64,000 nt of DNA from Arthrobacter frigidicola (GCA_003602285.1 QZVU01000002.1:62001-126000); one strand, 5' to 3'; positions 39,271-47,591 are shown, counted from the first letter of the stretch. Notes: generated from the letters alone by a model not told the origin. Numbers and translations are program-made.

Positions 39271-40494
39271 TTGCCCCGTCTACCAGCACCCAGCACTTCC
39301 TCTTTCGCCGGACTTACGGTGGTTTTCGCCGCGTTCTTTTTTGCTGCCGGCGCCCCCACACCGCTGCTCTCGCTCCGCCAGCAGGAGTGGGGCTTCTCGG
39401 CCAGCAGCCTGAGCATCGCCTTTGCCGTTTACGCGTTGGGCCTCCTAGCGGCACTGCTGGTGGGCGGCTCCCTTTCCGACCACGTCGGCCGGCGCCCGGT
39501 CATGCTCGCCGCGCTGTATGGGGAGATTGTTTCAATGCTGGTGTTCCTGCTTGCACCGACAATTACCTGGGTGATTGTGGCCCGTGCCCTGCAAGGCCTG
39601 GCCACCGGTGTCGCCACCAGTGCCTTCAACGCCGCCATCAACGAGCACGCCCCGGCGAAGCTGAAGAAGCTGGCCGGCAGCCTCGCCACAGCATCCGTTG
39701 CCGGCGGTCTCAGCATCGGTGCCCTAGTAACCGGCGCCGCCGTCCAGTTCACCCCGGACGCCAACAGGCTCATCTTCACGATCCTCGCCGCCGTCATGGT
39801 CGCGGGAGTAATTTTTCTGAGCTTCACCTCGGAAACAGCTGCGAAGCGTCCCGGCGCCCTTCGTTCACTCTGGCCACGCCTCGTCCTCCCGGCGAACATC
39901 CGCACTGACTTCTTCGCCGGCGTCCCCGTGCTCATCGCGGGCTGGATGTTCCCCGCCTTCTTCCTCGGGCTTTCCCCCGTGCTACTGCGGGTCCACTTCG
40001 GACTCGACGGCGGCCTGGTGGGCGGCTTCACCGCATCCGTTGGCCCATTCGCGGCAGCAGTATCCAGCTTCATCTTCGCCAAGCAGCCCGCCCGGCGCAG
40101 CATGGTGACCGGCATGATCCTTGTCTTCATCGGCGTCGTCCTGGTACTTACAGGTATAAACGAGAGGTGGTTGGCCGCCATCTGGATCGGAGCTGTCTTT
40201 GGAGGTTCCGGCTTCGGCGCTTCATTCGGCGGACAGTTCCGACTCATCGCCCCGCGCATCCAGCCGCACCTACGAGCCGGCGTCTTCTCCGGCGTCTACA
40301 CCGCCGCTTACCTGGCGTTCAGCATCCCGGTCATCATCGTCGGGCAGCTCGCACCGCTGGTAGGGCTGGTGACAACCGTGCAGTTCTATGCCCTCACCAT
40401 TATGGCCTTCGCCGCACTTTCCATCCTTGTGCAGGCGCATCGGCTGCGGAAAGACATCGGACTCCAACCCTCAGCAGCCAGCTCCCCCGCCTGA
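39271..40494 (+). CDS. MFS transporter
   Basis: 407 residues from TTG 39271 after AAGGAG. About 12 membrane spans; the inter-TM2-3 motif LLVGGSLSDHVGRRPVMLAA near 68 (MFS motif A) and ARALQGLATGVATSAFNAAI near 105 are clear. Likely a proton-driven drug or aromatic-compound exporter, regulated by the divergent TetR gene. The Cys-poor N-terminus (LPAPSTSSFAGLTVVFAAFF) fits the first span. Confidence 0.9.
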   Translation: MPRLPAPSTSSFAGLTVVFAAFFFAAGAPTPLLSLRQQEWGFSASSLSIAFAVYALGLLAALLVGGSLSDHVGRRPVMLAALYGEIVSMLVFLLAPTITWVIVARALQGLATGVATSAFNAAINEHAPAKLKKLAGSLATASVAGGLSIGALVTGAAVQFTPDANRLIFTILAAVMVAGVIFLSFTSETAAKRPGALRSLWPRLVLPANIRTDFFAGVPVLIAGWMFPAFFLGLSPVLLRVHFGLDGGLVGGFTASVGPFAAAVSSFIFAKQPARRSMVTGMILVFIGVVLVLTGINERWLAAIWIGAVFGGSGFGASFGGQFRLIAPRIQPHLRAGVFSGVYTAAYLAFSIPVIIVGQLAPLVGLVTTVQFYALTIMAFAALSILVQAHRLRKDIGLQPSAASSPA

Positions 40495-40716
40495 CATACC
40501 CAAGAGGGCAAGGGCGGGCTCCCGCACACGATCCCGCTCCTCAACCCACGAAGCGGCTATAAGCACCTCCCGGACCATAACCTAGGTGAAGAGCCCTGGC
40601 CGGCAGTCCGTGCCCTAGTCAACCGACTACTGGAAGCTGCCACTCCTGAGTCCGTCCCCGGCCAGTTCTCCATGTGGGATCATCAAAAATTCGGTACGAG
40701 CAGCCCATGCCCGTGA
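40495..40716 (+). pseudogene. Gene fragment after the MFS gene
   Basis: In frame with, but past the stop of, the MFS gene: GGLPHTIPLLNPRSGYKHLP, then DHNLGEEPWPAVRALVNRLL, with ordered hydrophobic/charged pattern and no start codon. It looks like the C-terminal end of a lost gene. The parent family is not recognised. Confidence 0.4.
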
Positions 40717-40726
40717 ATACCTGGCC

Positions 40727-40746
40727 GTGGTGCATTTTGGCGCAGG
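40727..40746 (+). repeat. Subterminal repeat, right copy
   Basis: GTGGTGCATTTTGGCGCAGG, 103 bases inside attR, matching 36466-36486 near attL in the same orientation. Possible integrase arm site. Confidence 0.5.
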
Positions 40747-40848
40747 AGTACCTGTGCGCGACTGTGCTTGCCCGTGAGCAAGATGGCTACGATCGCTTAT
40801 TCCTTGCGACTTTTGACGCAACACTCTGCGTCCGCAGGCCCTCAGAAA

Positions 40849-40873
40849 TGGGTTCAAATCCCACCGTCACCGC
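40849..40873 (+). repeat. Island attR (25-bp direct repeat of tRNA-Ser 3' end)
   Basis: Identical to 36391-36415, but with no tRNA body upstream. A terminator that suits the tRNA follows at 40881-40925. Confidence 0.85.
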
Positions 40874-40880
40874 TATTAAG

Positions 40881-40925
40881 GAAGGCCCCTACTCCCCCGC
40901 TGTTGCTGGGAAGTAGGGGCCTTTC
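40881..40925 (+). terminator. Displaced tRNA-Ser terminator
   Basis: GAAGGCCCCTACT and AGTAGGGGCCTTTC pair around a 16-base loop directly after the attR copy; presumably the pre-insertion terminator of the tRNA. Confidence 0.78.
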
Positions 40926-41038
40926 ACTTTTGTCGGGACCGGGGCCCACGACGCGCCGATGAGTTGGTCCTCGAATTCTGTGAACGTTCCCAGTAGGTTC
41001 GTGCTGTCCCCGTTCAATGAAGAAGTTGGAGCACGCGC

Positions 41039-43057
41039 ATGGCGCCGCAGCACCTCCCCACGCACACCCGCCGGCTGGTCGCCTCCCTCGCGGTGACCGC
41101 CGTCGTTCTTTCCCCGGCGCTTCCGGCGGCCGGAGCCCCATCCGCCTCAACCAACGCCGTCCGCATGACGGCGGAGCAACCCACAACGGCATCGACAGTC
41201 AACCTCGACCTCTCCGGAGCATGGAGGTTCCTTGCGGGCGATGACCCCGCCTACGCAGATCCTTCCTTCGACGACTCCGGCTGGACCTCGCTGCAGGTGC
41301 CCCAGACGGAGGGCGCACCGCAGTTCGCCGACTACGACGGCTTCGGATGGTATCGGCTCACCTTCGACCTTCCCGCAGGCGCTGAGGGTCAGAATCTCGT
41401 GGCTTCCCTAGGCTTCCTCGACGATGTGGACGAGGCGTTCCTGAACGGCGTCAAGATCGGCGGTTCCGGCTCCATGCCTCCGAACGCCCAGAGCCAGTGG
41501 TTCGAACAGCGGCTGTACCCGGTGCCGGCCGATGCTCCCGTGTTCGGTGGCACCAACACGCTCGCCGTCCGTGTATACGACATGTCCGGCGGCGGCGGCT
41601 GGTATCAGGGCCCCGTCGGGATCTTCTCGAAGGATGCCGTGCGCCAGGAGGTGTACGGCATCAGCGGGGCACCCGCCGACGCTGTCACCACAGCCTGGGT
41701 CAGCGACCTCCTGGCCCGGCAGGCCGATGCCCTTGCGGCCGGCGATGCCGACGCGTACCTCGCAACACTGTCGGAGGGATACCTCCACGACGGACGCGAC
41801 CGCGAACGGCGTGAGCGTGAACTCCGCGGGTGGCTGGCCGAGTCCGGCACCTTGAAGGTGGACGACGGTGGCGTTGAGATCATCCAGTCCGACGACGGCC
41901 GGCTGCTGGTTGACACCAACCGCACCATCTCGGGGACGAGGAACGGCGAGCCCTTCGACTTCCAGCCTCGGACTCAGGAATTCCTGACGATCGACCCCGC
42001 CACCTGGACCGAGAGCGGCAACCAGTCACGCTTCTTCCGGGACTTCGTCGAGCCGGGGCTCGAGGAGTCTCGCCGCGAGTACGTGACCTACCTGCCGCCG
42101 TCGTACCTTGAGGATCCCAACCGGGAGTACCCGGTGGTCTACCTCCTGCACGGCGTCAACGGCGGCAGCCGCGAGTGGGAGCCCCGCGATTTCGGCGCCA
42201 GGCTCGACGAGCTGTACACCACGGGTGGCCTCGAGGAATCGATCGTCATCATGCCCGACGGCGAATCGCTGTGGTACGTCGATCACGAGGGCGGCACTCC
42301 GTGGCGCAGCATGTTCATCAACGAACTGATCCCTCAGGTCGACGGTGAGTACCGGACCATCACCGACCGGAACTTCCGTGGCCTCTCGGGCGTCTCCATG
42401 GGCGGGTTCGGTGCGTATTCGATCGGCCTTGCCTACCCGGACCTGTTCTCCTCCCTCGCCTCGCATATGGGCGCGCTGAGCCTGGCACCCGCCGTCGTCG
42501 GCGTCACGTCTCCAGGCGGCCCGGCCGGCCAGTCGCTCTCGCCGCTGGCCGACGTCGCTGCCCGCACCGGGGAGCAGCTCTCGCGCTACGACTTCTTCTA
42601 TGACGCCTGCGAGGAGGACGACTACCGGTTCGACAACGCCGTGCGATCCCTCGACACAATGCTTACCGCGAAGGGTGTGGAGCACACGTCCGCCGTTTAC
42701 CCGGAGGGCCGCCACAACGACGACTGCTGGGTGCCGCGGATCGCTGACTCGTTCGGTCTCCACTCGGACCGGGTGCGCGAGGCGCTCGCCGCCGACACCA
42801 CTGCGCCTACCGTTAAGGCTTCGCTCGACGCAACAACGCGCACGGTGAGCGTTGCGGCGGAGGACAACACGGGCATGGCCCGCATCGAGTACTCCCTGAA
42901 TCGGAACAACGGCTCGTTTACCGCCTATGAGGGCCCCATCGCCATCGGGGACCATGCCGTGACGGTCTATGTGCGGGCGGTCGACGCCGCGGGCAACGTG
43001 AGCGGCGTTGTCACGGAGAAGTTCCTGCCGTCGAAGGCGCAGGGCGGCAAGCGCTGA
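41039..43057 (+). CDS. Secreted multidomain esterase
   Basis: 672 residues. A signal peptide ends near PAAGA (about 33). Residues about 53-200 form a galactose-binding-like jelly roll similar to the N-domain of GH2 enzymes (LSGAWRFLAGDDPAYADPSF, GWYRLTFDLP, AFLNGVKIGGSG). About 215-335 is an NTF2/SnoaL-like insert. About 345-590 is an esterase-D/CE1 domain with VVYLLHGVNGGSREW, nucleophile elbow GLSGVSMGGFGAYSIG and a late His in YPEGRHNDDCW. About 600-672 is an Ig-like repeat. It probably acts outside the cell on acyl esters, perhaps of polysaccharides. Confidence 0.85.
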   Translation: MAPQHLPTHTRRLVASLAVTAVVLSPALPAAGAPSASTNAVRMTAEQPTTASTVNLDLSGAWRFLAGDDPAYADPSFDDSGWTSLQVPQTEGAPQFADYDGFGWYRLTFDLPAGAEGQNLVASLGFLDDVDEAFLNGVKIGGSGSMPPNAQSQWFEQRLYPVPADAPVFGGTNTLAVRVYDMSGGGGWYQGPVGIFSKDAVRQEVYGISGAPADAVTTAWVSDLLARQADALAAGDADAYLATLSEGYLHDGRDRERRERELRGWLAESGTLKVDDGGVEIIQSDDGRLLVDTNRTISGTRNGEPFDFQPRTQEFLTIDPATWTESGNQSRFFRDFVEPGLEESRREYVTYLPPSYLEDPNREYPVVYLLHGVNGGSREWEPRDFGARLDELYTTGGLEESIVIMPDGESLWYVDHEGGTPWRSMFINELIPQVDGEYRTITDRNFRGLSGVSMGGFGAYSIGLAYPDLFSSLASHMGALSLAPAVVGVTSPGGPAGQSLSPLADVAARTGEQLSRYDFFYDACEEDDYRFDNAVRSLDTMLTAKGVEHTSAVYPEGRHNDDCWVPRIADSFGLHSDRVREALAADTTAPTVKASLDATTRTVSVAAEDNTGMARIEYSLNRNNGSFTAYEGPIAIGDHAVTVYVRAVDAAGNVSGVVTEKFLPSKAQGGKR

Positions 43058-43074
43058 CCTGCACTGGAAAAGCG

Positions 43075-43113
43075 ACCGGCGGCCGCCCCGTTCTCGGGGC
43101 GGCCGCCGGTTTC
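43075..43113. terminator. Terminator between esterase and DJ-1 gene
   Basis: ACCGGCGGCCGCCCCG and CGGGGCGGCCGCCGGT are perfect arms around a short loop between convergent genes. Confidence 0.85.
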
Positions 43114-43145
43114 ACTGCCGTGCAGGCTTCAGTTCGCCGAAGGCA

Positions 43146-43922
43146 TTAGTGCTCCGCTGCTGCGTCAGCCTTCTTGGCTTCTTTCTCCGCGTCCTTCTCG
43201 GCGCGCAAAGCCTGGGCCTCGTGCTGCTCCTCGGCCTTCTCCTGGTGGATAACCTCCGCCAGGAGCTTCTCCATCTCCTTTGCCACGCCGGCAGCTGAGG
43301 CCGGGTTCTGTCCGGTCACCAGGCGCTCGTCCACGACGACCTTCTCCTCGAAGACATCGGCGGAAACGTGGGTGGCGCCCTGTTCCTCAAGCCGGTCGGC
43401 CAGGAAGAATGGGATGACCTTGTCCTTCCCTGCGGCAACCTCCTCCTCGTTGGTGAAGGCCGCGACCCTCCGCCCCTCGACGAGGCGGAACCCGTTGTCC
43501 AGTTCCACGTTCACCAGGCCGGCCGGTCCGTGGCATACCGCTCCCACTACGCCGCCGGCGTTGTAGACGCTGGCCACCAGGTTCTGCAGGCCTTCGCTGT
43601 CCGGGAAGTCCCACATGGTGCCGTGGCCGCCCACGAGGTACACGCCGTCGTACTGGTCGGCATTGACGACATCGACGCGGGCAGTGTTGTAGAGGCCGGC
43701 ACGCGTGGTCTCGTCCTCCGTGAAGGCGACCTGGATGGGATCATCCTTGTCCACCTCGTCGCGCGGAGGCTGGCCGCCCTGAATGGAGGCAAAGTCGACG
43801 AAGTGCCCGGAATCCTTGAAAACCTTCCAGGGGTGTGCAGCTTCGGCCACGTTGTAGCCGGTCTTCTCCCTGGTGTCGCCGATCTCGGAAACGCTGGTCA
43901 GTACCATGAGGATTTTCTTCAT
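43146..43922 (-). CDS. DJ-1/PfpI-family protein with charged C-terminal tail
   Basis: 258 residues from ATG 43922 after AAAGGAG. HPWKVFKDSGHFVDFASIQG, DGVYLVGGHGTMWDFPDSEG, VVGAVCHGPAGLVNVELDNG (nucleophilic Cys of the elbow, with Glu earlier) and HVSADVFEEKVVVDERLVTG identify the Hsp31/YajL type. Such proteins act as glyoxalase or deglycase and chaperones. The last 45 residues (EKAEEQHEAQALRAEKDAEK) form a Glu/Lys/Ala coiled coil not usual for the family. The open frame upstream is an antisense artefact of the repeat at 44200-44430. Confidence 0.9.
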   Translation of the reverse strand: MKKILMVLTSVSEIGDTREKTGYNVAEAAHPWKVFKDSGHFVDFASIQGGQPPRDEVDKDDPIQVAFTEDETTRAGLYNTARVDVVNADQYDGVYLVGGHGTMWDFPDSEGLQNLVASVYNAGGVVGAVCHGPAGLVNVELDNGFRLVEGRRVAAFTNEEEVAAGKDKVIPFFLADRLEEQGATHVSADVFEEKVVVDERLVTGQNPASAAGVAKEMEKLLAEVIHQEKAEEQHEAQALRAEKDAEKEAKKADAAAEH

Positions 43923-44121
43923 GAAGTGCTCCTTTCGTCCGACTTCCACCCTACGCCCCGCCCTCTTCGGGCACTCCCTCCCACACTTCCACTCCTGCAG
44001 AGCAAGAATTTGCGGGCTGTTCCCTCGACCGATCTGTGCCGGTAGGGTGAGCTTGGGCAGCGTGCAGCACCGCCCGATGCGGTGATCAGGTACGAGGAGT
44101 ATTCGACTCTCAGGAGGAAAT

Positions 44122-44439
44122 ATGACTGAACCACAGCAGGATCCCAGCGAGCCGGACATCGCGGCTGACCACGGCGCGGCCGATGGCGGCGCCTCGGGCG
44201 CCCCGGGCGTCCACGACGGAGGTGCCGACGGCGGGGCGGACGGTGGAGCCGATGGCGGCGCCGATGGCGGCGCGAGCGGTGGGGCCGACGGAGGCGGTGA
44301 CGGCGGAGCCGACGGTGGAGCCGACGGTGGAGCCGACGGCGGGGCCGATGGCGGTGCGGACGGTGGCGCAGATGGCGGTGCGGACGGCGGGGCCGATGGC
44401 GGTGCGGACGGCGGAGCCGACGCGGGAGCGGGCATCTGA
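44122..44439 (+). CDS. Gly-Gly-Ala-Asp repeat protein
   Basis: 105 residues from ATG 44122 with an ideal AGGAGGAAAT ribosome site. After MTEPQQDPSEPDIAADHGAA the chain is about 20 near-perfect tetrapeptides (GGAD, sometimes GGAS or GGGD) ending DAGAGI. One Asp in four makes it very acidic and probably unfolded. Codon choice varies between units, so the protein repeat seems selected. Its stop is 2 bases before the cupin start (coupled). No membrane segment or family; function unknown. Confidence 0.75.
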   Translation: MTEPQQDPSEPDIAADHGAADGGASGAPGVHDGGADGGADGGADGGADGGASGGADGGGDGGADGGADGGADGGADGGADGGADGGADGGADGGADGGADAGAGI

Positions 44440-44441
44440 GC

Positions 44442-45635
44442 TTGAGCACTCCTCCTGAGGAACCCCCGCGCCCCGGCGCTGGGGTTTTGGAGACACGCCT
44501 GATCGACATCGACCGCGAAAAGTTCGCACGTGAGGTTTGGGGACGGACCGCGTTGCTCACGCGCGGCGCGGGCGACTTCTCTGACCTGTTCTCCGCCGAG
44601 GCCGTCGACGAACTGGTCTCCCGCCGCGGCCTGCGCACGCCCTTCCTCCGCGTCGCCAAGGAGGGCACGACCTTCCCCGACTCATCATTCACGGCCCCGG
44701 CCGGCGTCGGCGCCACCATCTCCGACCAGCTCGACGACACAGCGCTGTGGCGGAAGTTCGCCGACGGCGCCACCCTGGTCCTGCAGGCGCTCCACCGCAC
44801 CTGGGAACCCATCGCGGACTTCAACGCCCAACTGAGCACGGAGCTTGGACATCCGGTGCAGGCCAATGCCTACATCACCCCGCCCCAGAACCGCGGGTTC
44901 GACGACCACTACGACGTCCACGACGTCTTCGTCCTGCAGATCGAGGGGACCAAGCGCTGGATCATCCACGAGCCGGTCCTCCCCGACCCGCTGCGTGACC
45001 AAATCTGGACCGACCGCCGCGCCGACGTCGCCAACGCCGCGAAAGGCGAGGCCTACATCGACACCCTGCTCGAACCGGGCGATGTCCTCTACCTGCCGCG
45101 CGGCTGGCTGCACGCCGCCCAGGCACAGGGCGAGGTCTCCATTCACCTAACACTCGGCATCCACAGCTGGACCCGCTACGCACTGGCGGAACAGCTCGCC
45201 CAGGCCGCGCTTGCGCTGCTCCGCGACGATTCCGAGATGCGCCGGACGCTTCCCCTGGGCGTCGACGGACCGGGCGGGGAGGTCGACGTCGTCCGCGAAC
45301 GCCTGGCCGCCGCCGTCGCCGACGCCGATTCCGCCCCCTTGTTCCACCGCACCCGGCGGGGACAGGGACGCCCCGCCCCGCTGGGACCGCTGGCCCAGCT
45401 TGCGGCCGTCGAGGGTGTCGGCCCCGACTCCAGCGTGCGGCTGCGCGGTGCGCTTGAGGCACGGCTTGAAGGATCGCGCCTAAGCACCCGGGTGGGCTGG
45501 CTCGATTTCCCGGAGACCGATCTGCCGTCCGTGAAGCGCCTGCTCGACGGCGGGGCCTATACTGCGAACGATCTGGGCGGTGAACTCGTCGAGAGGCTGC
45601 TGCGCGCGGGGGTTCTGATTCCCGCCGAACAGTGA
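44442..45635 (+). CDS. JmjC/cupin-4 2-oxoglutarate oxygenase (ribosomal oxygenase-like)
   Basis: 397 residues from TTG 44442. RGFDDHYDVHDVFVLQIEGTK near 147-167 supplies HxD metal ligands, KRWIIHEPVL follows, and LYLPRGWLHAAQAQGEVSIH near 221 gives the second His, with HLTLGIH closing the barrel. The C-terminal half is a helical/winged domain (about 250-397). This is the YcfD/ROXA pattern, Fe(II) enzymes that hydroxylate Arg or His in ribosomal proteins. It is coupled to the acidic repeat protein before it. Confidence 0.88.
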   Translation: MSTPPEEPPRPGAGVLETRLIDIDREKFAREVWGRTALLTRGAGDFSDLFSAEAVDELVSRRGLRTPFLRVAKEGTTFPDSSFTAPAGVGATISDQLDDTALWRKFADGATLVLQALHRTWEPIADFNAQLSTELGHPVQANAYITPPQNRGFDDHYDVHDVFVLQIEGTKRWIIHEPVLPDPLRDQIWTDRRADVANAAKGEAYIDTLLEPGDVLYLPRGWLHAAQAQGEVSIHLTLGIHSWTRYALAEQLAQAALALLRDDSEMRRTLPLGVDGPGGEVDVVRERLAAAVADADSAPLFHRTRRGQGRPAPLGPLAQLAAVEGVGPDSSVRLRGALEARLEGSRLSTRVGWLDFPETDLPSVKRLLDGGAYTANDLGGELVERLLRAGVLIPAEQ

Positions 45636-45642
45636 CGCCGCG

Positions 45643-46539
45643 ATGACCGCCCCGGGACGCTTTTTCTGCGCCAGCAGTGCCCGGGTGCGCGGCGACTCGA
45701 TGGCAGGCACAGCGCCGAACGACGTCGTCTGGGTCCTCATTGAGTACCGCGGCAGGTGGCCGTTCAACAGCTTCGACGGCCTTCCCCTTGAGCCCGACAC
45801 GAAAGCCCTCGTGACCGCCGCCGCCCAGGCCGCGCGGGCGCGGGTGCTGCTGGTGCGGCGGCACGGCCGCCGGCGGCGCGAAGGGCCTCAGCGATGGGCC
45901 GTCCTGCGCCAAGACGGTTCCGGTGCCCATCGGCAGCTTTGGGGGTCGTGGACGCGGGAAGAAGACCTGGCGGACATTGCCGCGGCCCTCAGCAGACCGG
46001 GCGAACTCGGCCACCCGCCGGTCCTCCTCGTCTGCGCCCACGGCCTGCATGACACCTGCTGCGCGGTCCGCGGACGGCCCGTGGGACGTGCCCTGGAAGA
46101 GCGCTGGCCGGAGCTGGTGTGGGAATGCTCGCACGTCGGCGGTGACCGGTTCGCGGCCAATGTCGTCGTCGCGCCCGACGGCGTGTACTACGGCGGCCTC
46201 GATGCCGCATCGTCAGTGGACACGGTCGAAGGGCACCTCGCCGACTCCATCCACGCGGAGCATCTGCGCGGCTACACCGATCTCCTCCAGCCCCAGCAGG
46301 CCGCTGTCGCTGCCGCGCTCGAACGCTTCGGTCCGGCGGGACGGCTGGACTATACGGTCGCTGGAACTACCCGCCACGGTGACCGCTGGCGGATCCGCCT
46401 CACCGCTCCCCCGCCCCACCCGGCACAGATCGACATCGAACTGCGGACTTACCGGGCCCCGCCGGAACAGTTGACCTGCCGCGCACCGGCGGCGGGCTCT
46501 GTCATCGTGTATGAAACGGTTTCGATCACTGCAGAGTGA
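45643..46539 (+). CDS. Sucrase/ferredoxin-like family protein
   Basis: 298 residues. FFCASSARVRGDSMAGTAPN at the start, LLVCAHGLHDTCCAVRGRPV near 126 and ECSHVGGDRFAANVVVAPDG near 163 are the conserved blocks of the Suc_Fer-like family (thioredoxin fold, Cys/His cluster binding). The C-terminal part holds ARGRRRREGPQ-type basic bases earlier and FGPAGRLDYTVAGTTRHGDR later. The function of bacterial members is uncertain. It starts 7 bases after the cupin stop and is probably in the same operon. Confidence 0.85.
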   Translation: MTAPGRFFCASSARVRGDSMAGTAPNDVVWVLIEYRGRWPFNSFDGLPLEPDTKALVTAAAQAARARVLLVRRHGRRRREGPQRWAVLRQDGSGAHRQLWGSWTREEDLADIAAALSRPGELGHPPVLLVCAHGLHDTCCAVRGRPVGRALEERWPELVWECSHVGGDRFAANVVVAPDGVYYGGLDAASSVDTVEGHLADSIHAEHLRGYTDLLQPQQAAVAAALERFGPAGRLDYTVAGTTRHGDRWRIRLTAPPPHPAQIDIELRTYRAPPEQLTCRAPAAGSVIVYETVSITAE

Positions 46540-46579
46540 AGCTCAGACGCTTCTTCCACCGGGCGGAGGTTTCACCCTC

Positions 46580-47122
46580 CTACTCGACGGTGCCCTGGTA
46601 GATCGCGTCCTCGCCGGTCCCGGTTGGATCCGCGATCTCCATCTGGATGATGTCTGCATCGGCAGCGGCGATGCCGTAGGCAAACTGCGCTGTCTGGGTA
46701 TCGCCGGGTGGAATCGTCGAAAGGAGCTCCCCGCCGATGCCGGTGTCCGAATCAACCACCGGCTGAACCGCTGTCCCGGCGTCGCCGGCGCGGACCGTTG
46801 GCAGGTTCATCAGGCCGCCGTCCACTTCTTCCTCGCCGTTATTGACCACCGTGATCTCAAAGACCGCATACCGGCCCTCGACCGCACCAGGTGCACTGCC
46901 GGAAGCGGACTGGAAGCCTCGGGATTCGACGGTCACCTCCACGTCCCCTTCGAACGTCACGGTGTCGCCGAATGCTGCACTCTGATTGGCGGGGGCTTCC
47001 CCGATTGCGTCCTGGGTCGCAGAAGGCACGCCGCCGGGTGATTCTGTGGGCTCCGCACCATTGCAGGCCGACAATCCAATTCCGAGCAATAAAGCAGCGG
47101 TAAGGGCGAATGAGTTCTTCAT
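46580..47122 (-). CDS. Lipoprotein, DUF4352-like
   Basis: 180 residues. Signal peptide MKNSFALTAALLLGIGLSAC ends in lipobox LSAC, then a Pro/Ser linker (about 22-45) and a beta-sandwich (FEGDVEVTVESRGFQSASGS, GRYAVFEITVVNNGEEEVDG, TIPPGDTQTAQFAYGIA). The fold is the DUF4352/TRF2-like immunoglobulin type of surface lipoproteins. Monocistronic between divergent neighbours. Confidence 0.87.
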   Translation of the reverse strand: MKNSFALTAALLLGIGLSACNGAEPTESPGGVPSATQDAIGEAPANQSAAFGDTVTFEGDVEVTVESRGFQSASGSAPGAVEGRYAVFEITVVNNGEEEVDGGLMNLPTVRAGDAGTAVQPVVDSDTGIGGELLSTIPPGDTQTAQFAYGIAAADADIIQMEIADPTGTGEDAIYQGTVE

Positions 47123-47300
47123 GATTCCTCCGACACTGGAGCCGCTGACGGGGCCGTGACAGCGTACCTACACTCTAATTTCCGGATCGTTCCGTTTCAC
47201 CTAAATTTCCCGGCCCCCGGGGAGAAACGCCGGTCCCTGACTCGCCTGTCAAGGAAACCACCGCGCTGAAGCCGTCGGAACCACGGCGTAGGCTTCCGCC

Positions 47301-47543
47301 ATGAGAGATCACCGCGCAAAGGACGCCGAGGTGTGGGCGAAGCTTTCGCCACGCACCCAGGACCTCCTCAAAGCCGATCCGAATGCTCCGCTGAATGCCG
47401 ACACCCTCGAGGAGCTCACCCACGTCGGCGCATCAGACTGGTGGACCAGCGTGTCCCGGGACTCCGGACACCTCACGCTGCCCGAGCACTTTCAGGACTA
47501 CGTCACGTCACTGGACCGGCGCGGCGGCGACATCAACAGCTGA
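47301..47543 (+). CDS. Small hypothetical protein
   Basis: 80 residues: AKDAEVWAKLSPRTQDLLKA, LNADTLEELTHVGASDWWTS, HLTLPEHFQDYVTSLDRRGG. Soluble, helical, no motif recognised. The ribosome site is weak but the frame is clean and codon use is chromosomal. Confidence 0.55.
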   Translation: MRDHRAKDAEVWAKLSPRTQDLLKADPNAPLNADTLEELTHVGASDWWTSVSRDSGHLTLPEHFQDYVTSLDRRGGDINS

Positions 47544-47591
47544 GCCTCAGCTCAGGTTTCAGGCAATTCCAGAGACTAGCTTCCGGCAGCC

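Larger units (their letters stand above)
36391..40873. mobile_element. 4.5-kb genomic island in tRNA-Ser(CGA), no integrase
   Basis: The tRNA 3' end (25 bases from TGGGTTCAAATCCC to CCGC) recurs at 40849-40873 in the same orientation, and the original-looking tRNA terminator follows the second copy. Between them are genes without core-genome character: a membrane protein, a hydrolase, TetR and MFS, plus decayed sequence at both ends. No integrase is visible, so the element is probably a remnant or was mobilised in trans. Confidence 0.82.

Noticed and set aside
41408-41928. Overlapping leftward frames inside the esterase gene
   Set aside because: No motifs or ribosome sites; shadows of the secreted esterase.
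43146-44435. Large leftward frame of about 430 codons with Pro-Pro-Ser-Ala repeats continuing the DJ-1 gene
   Set aside because: It is the antisense reading of the Gly-Gly-Ala-Asp repeat gene; the DJ-1 gene has a strong ribosome site and ATG at 43922.
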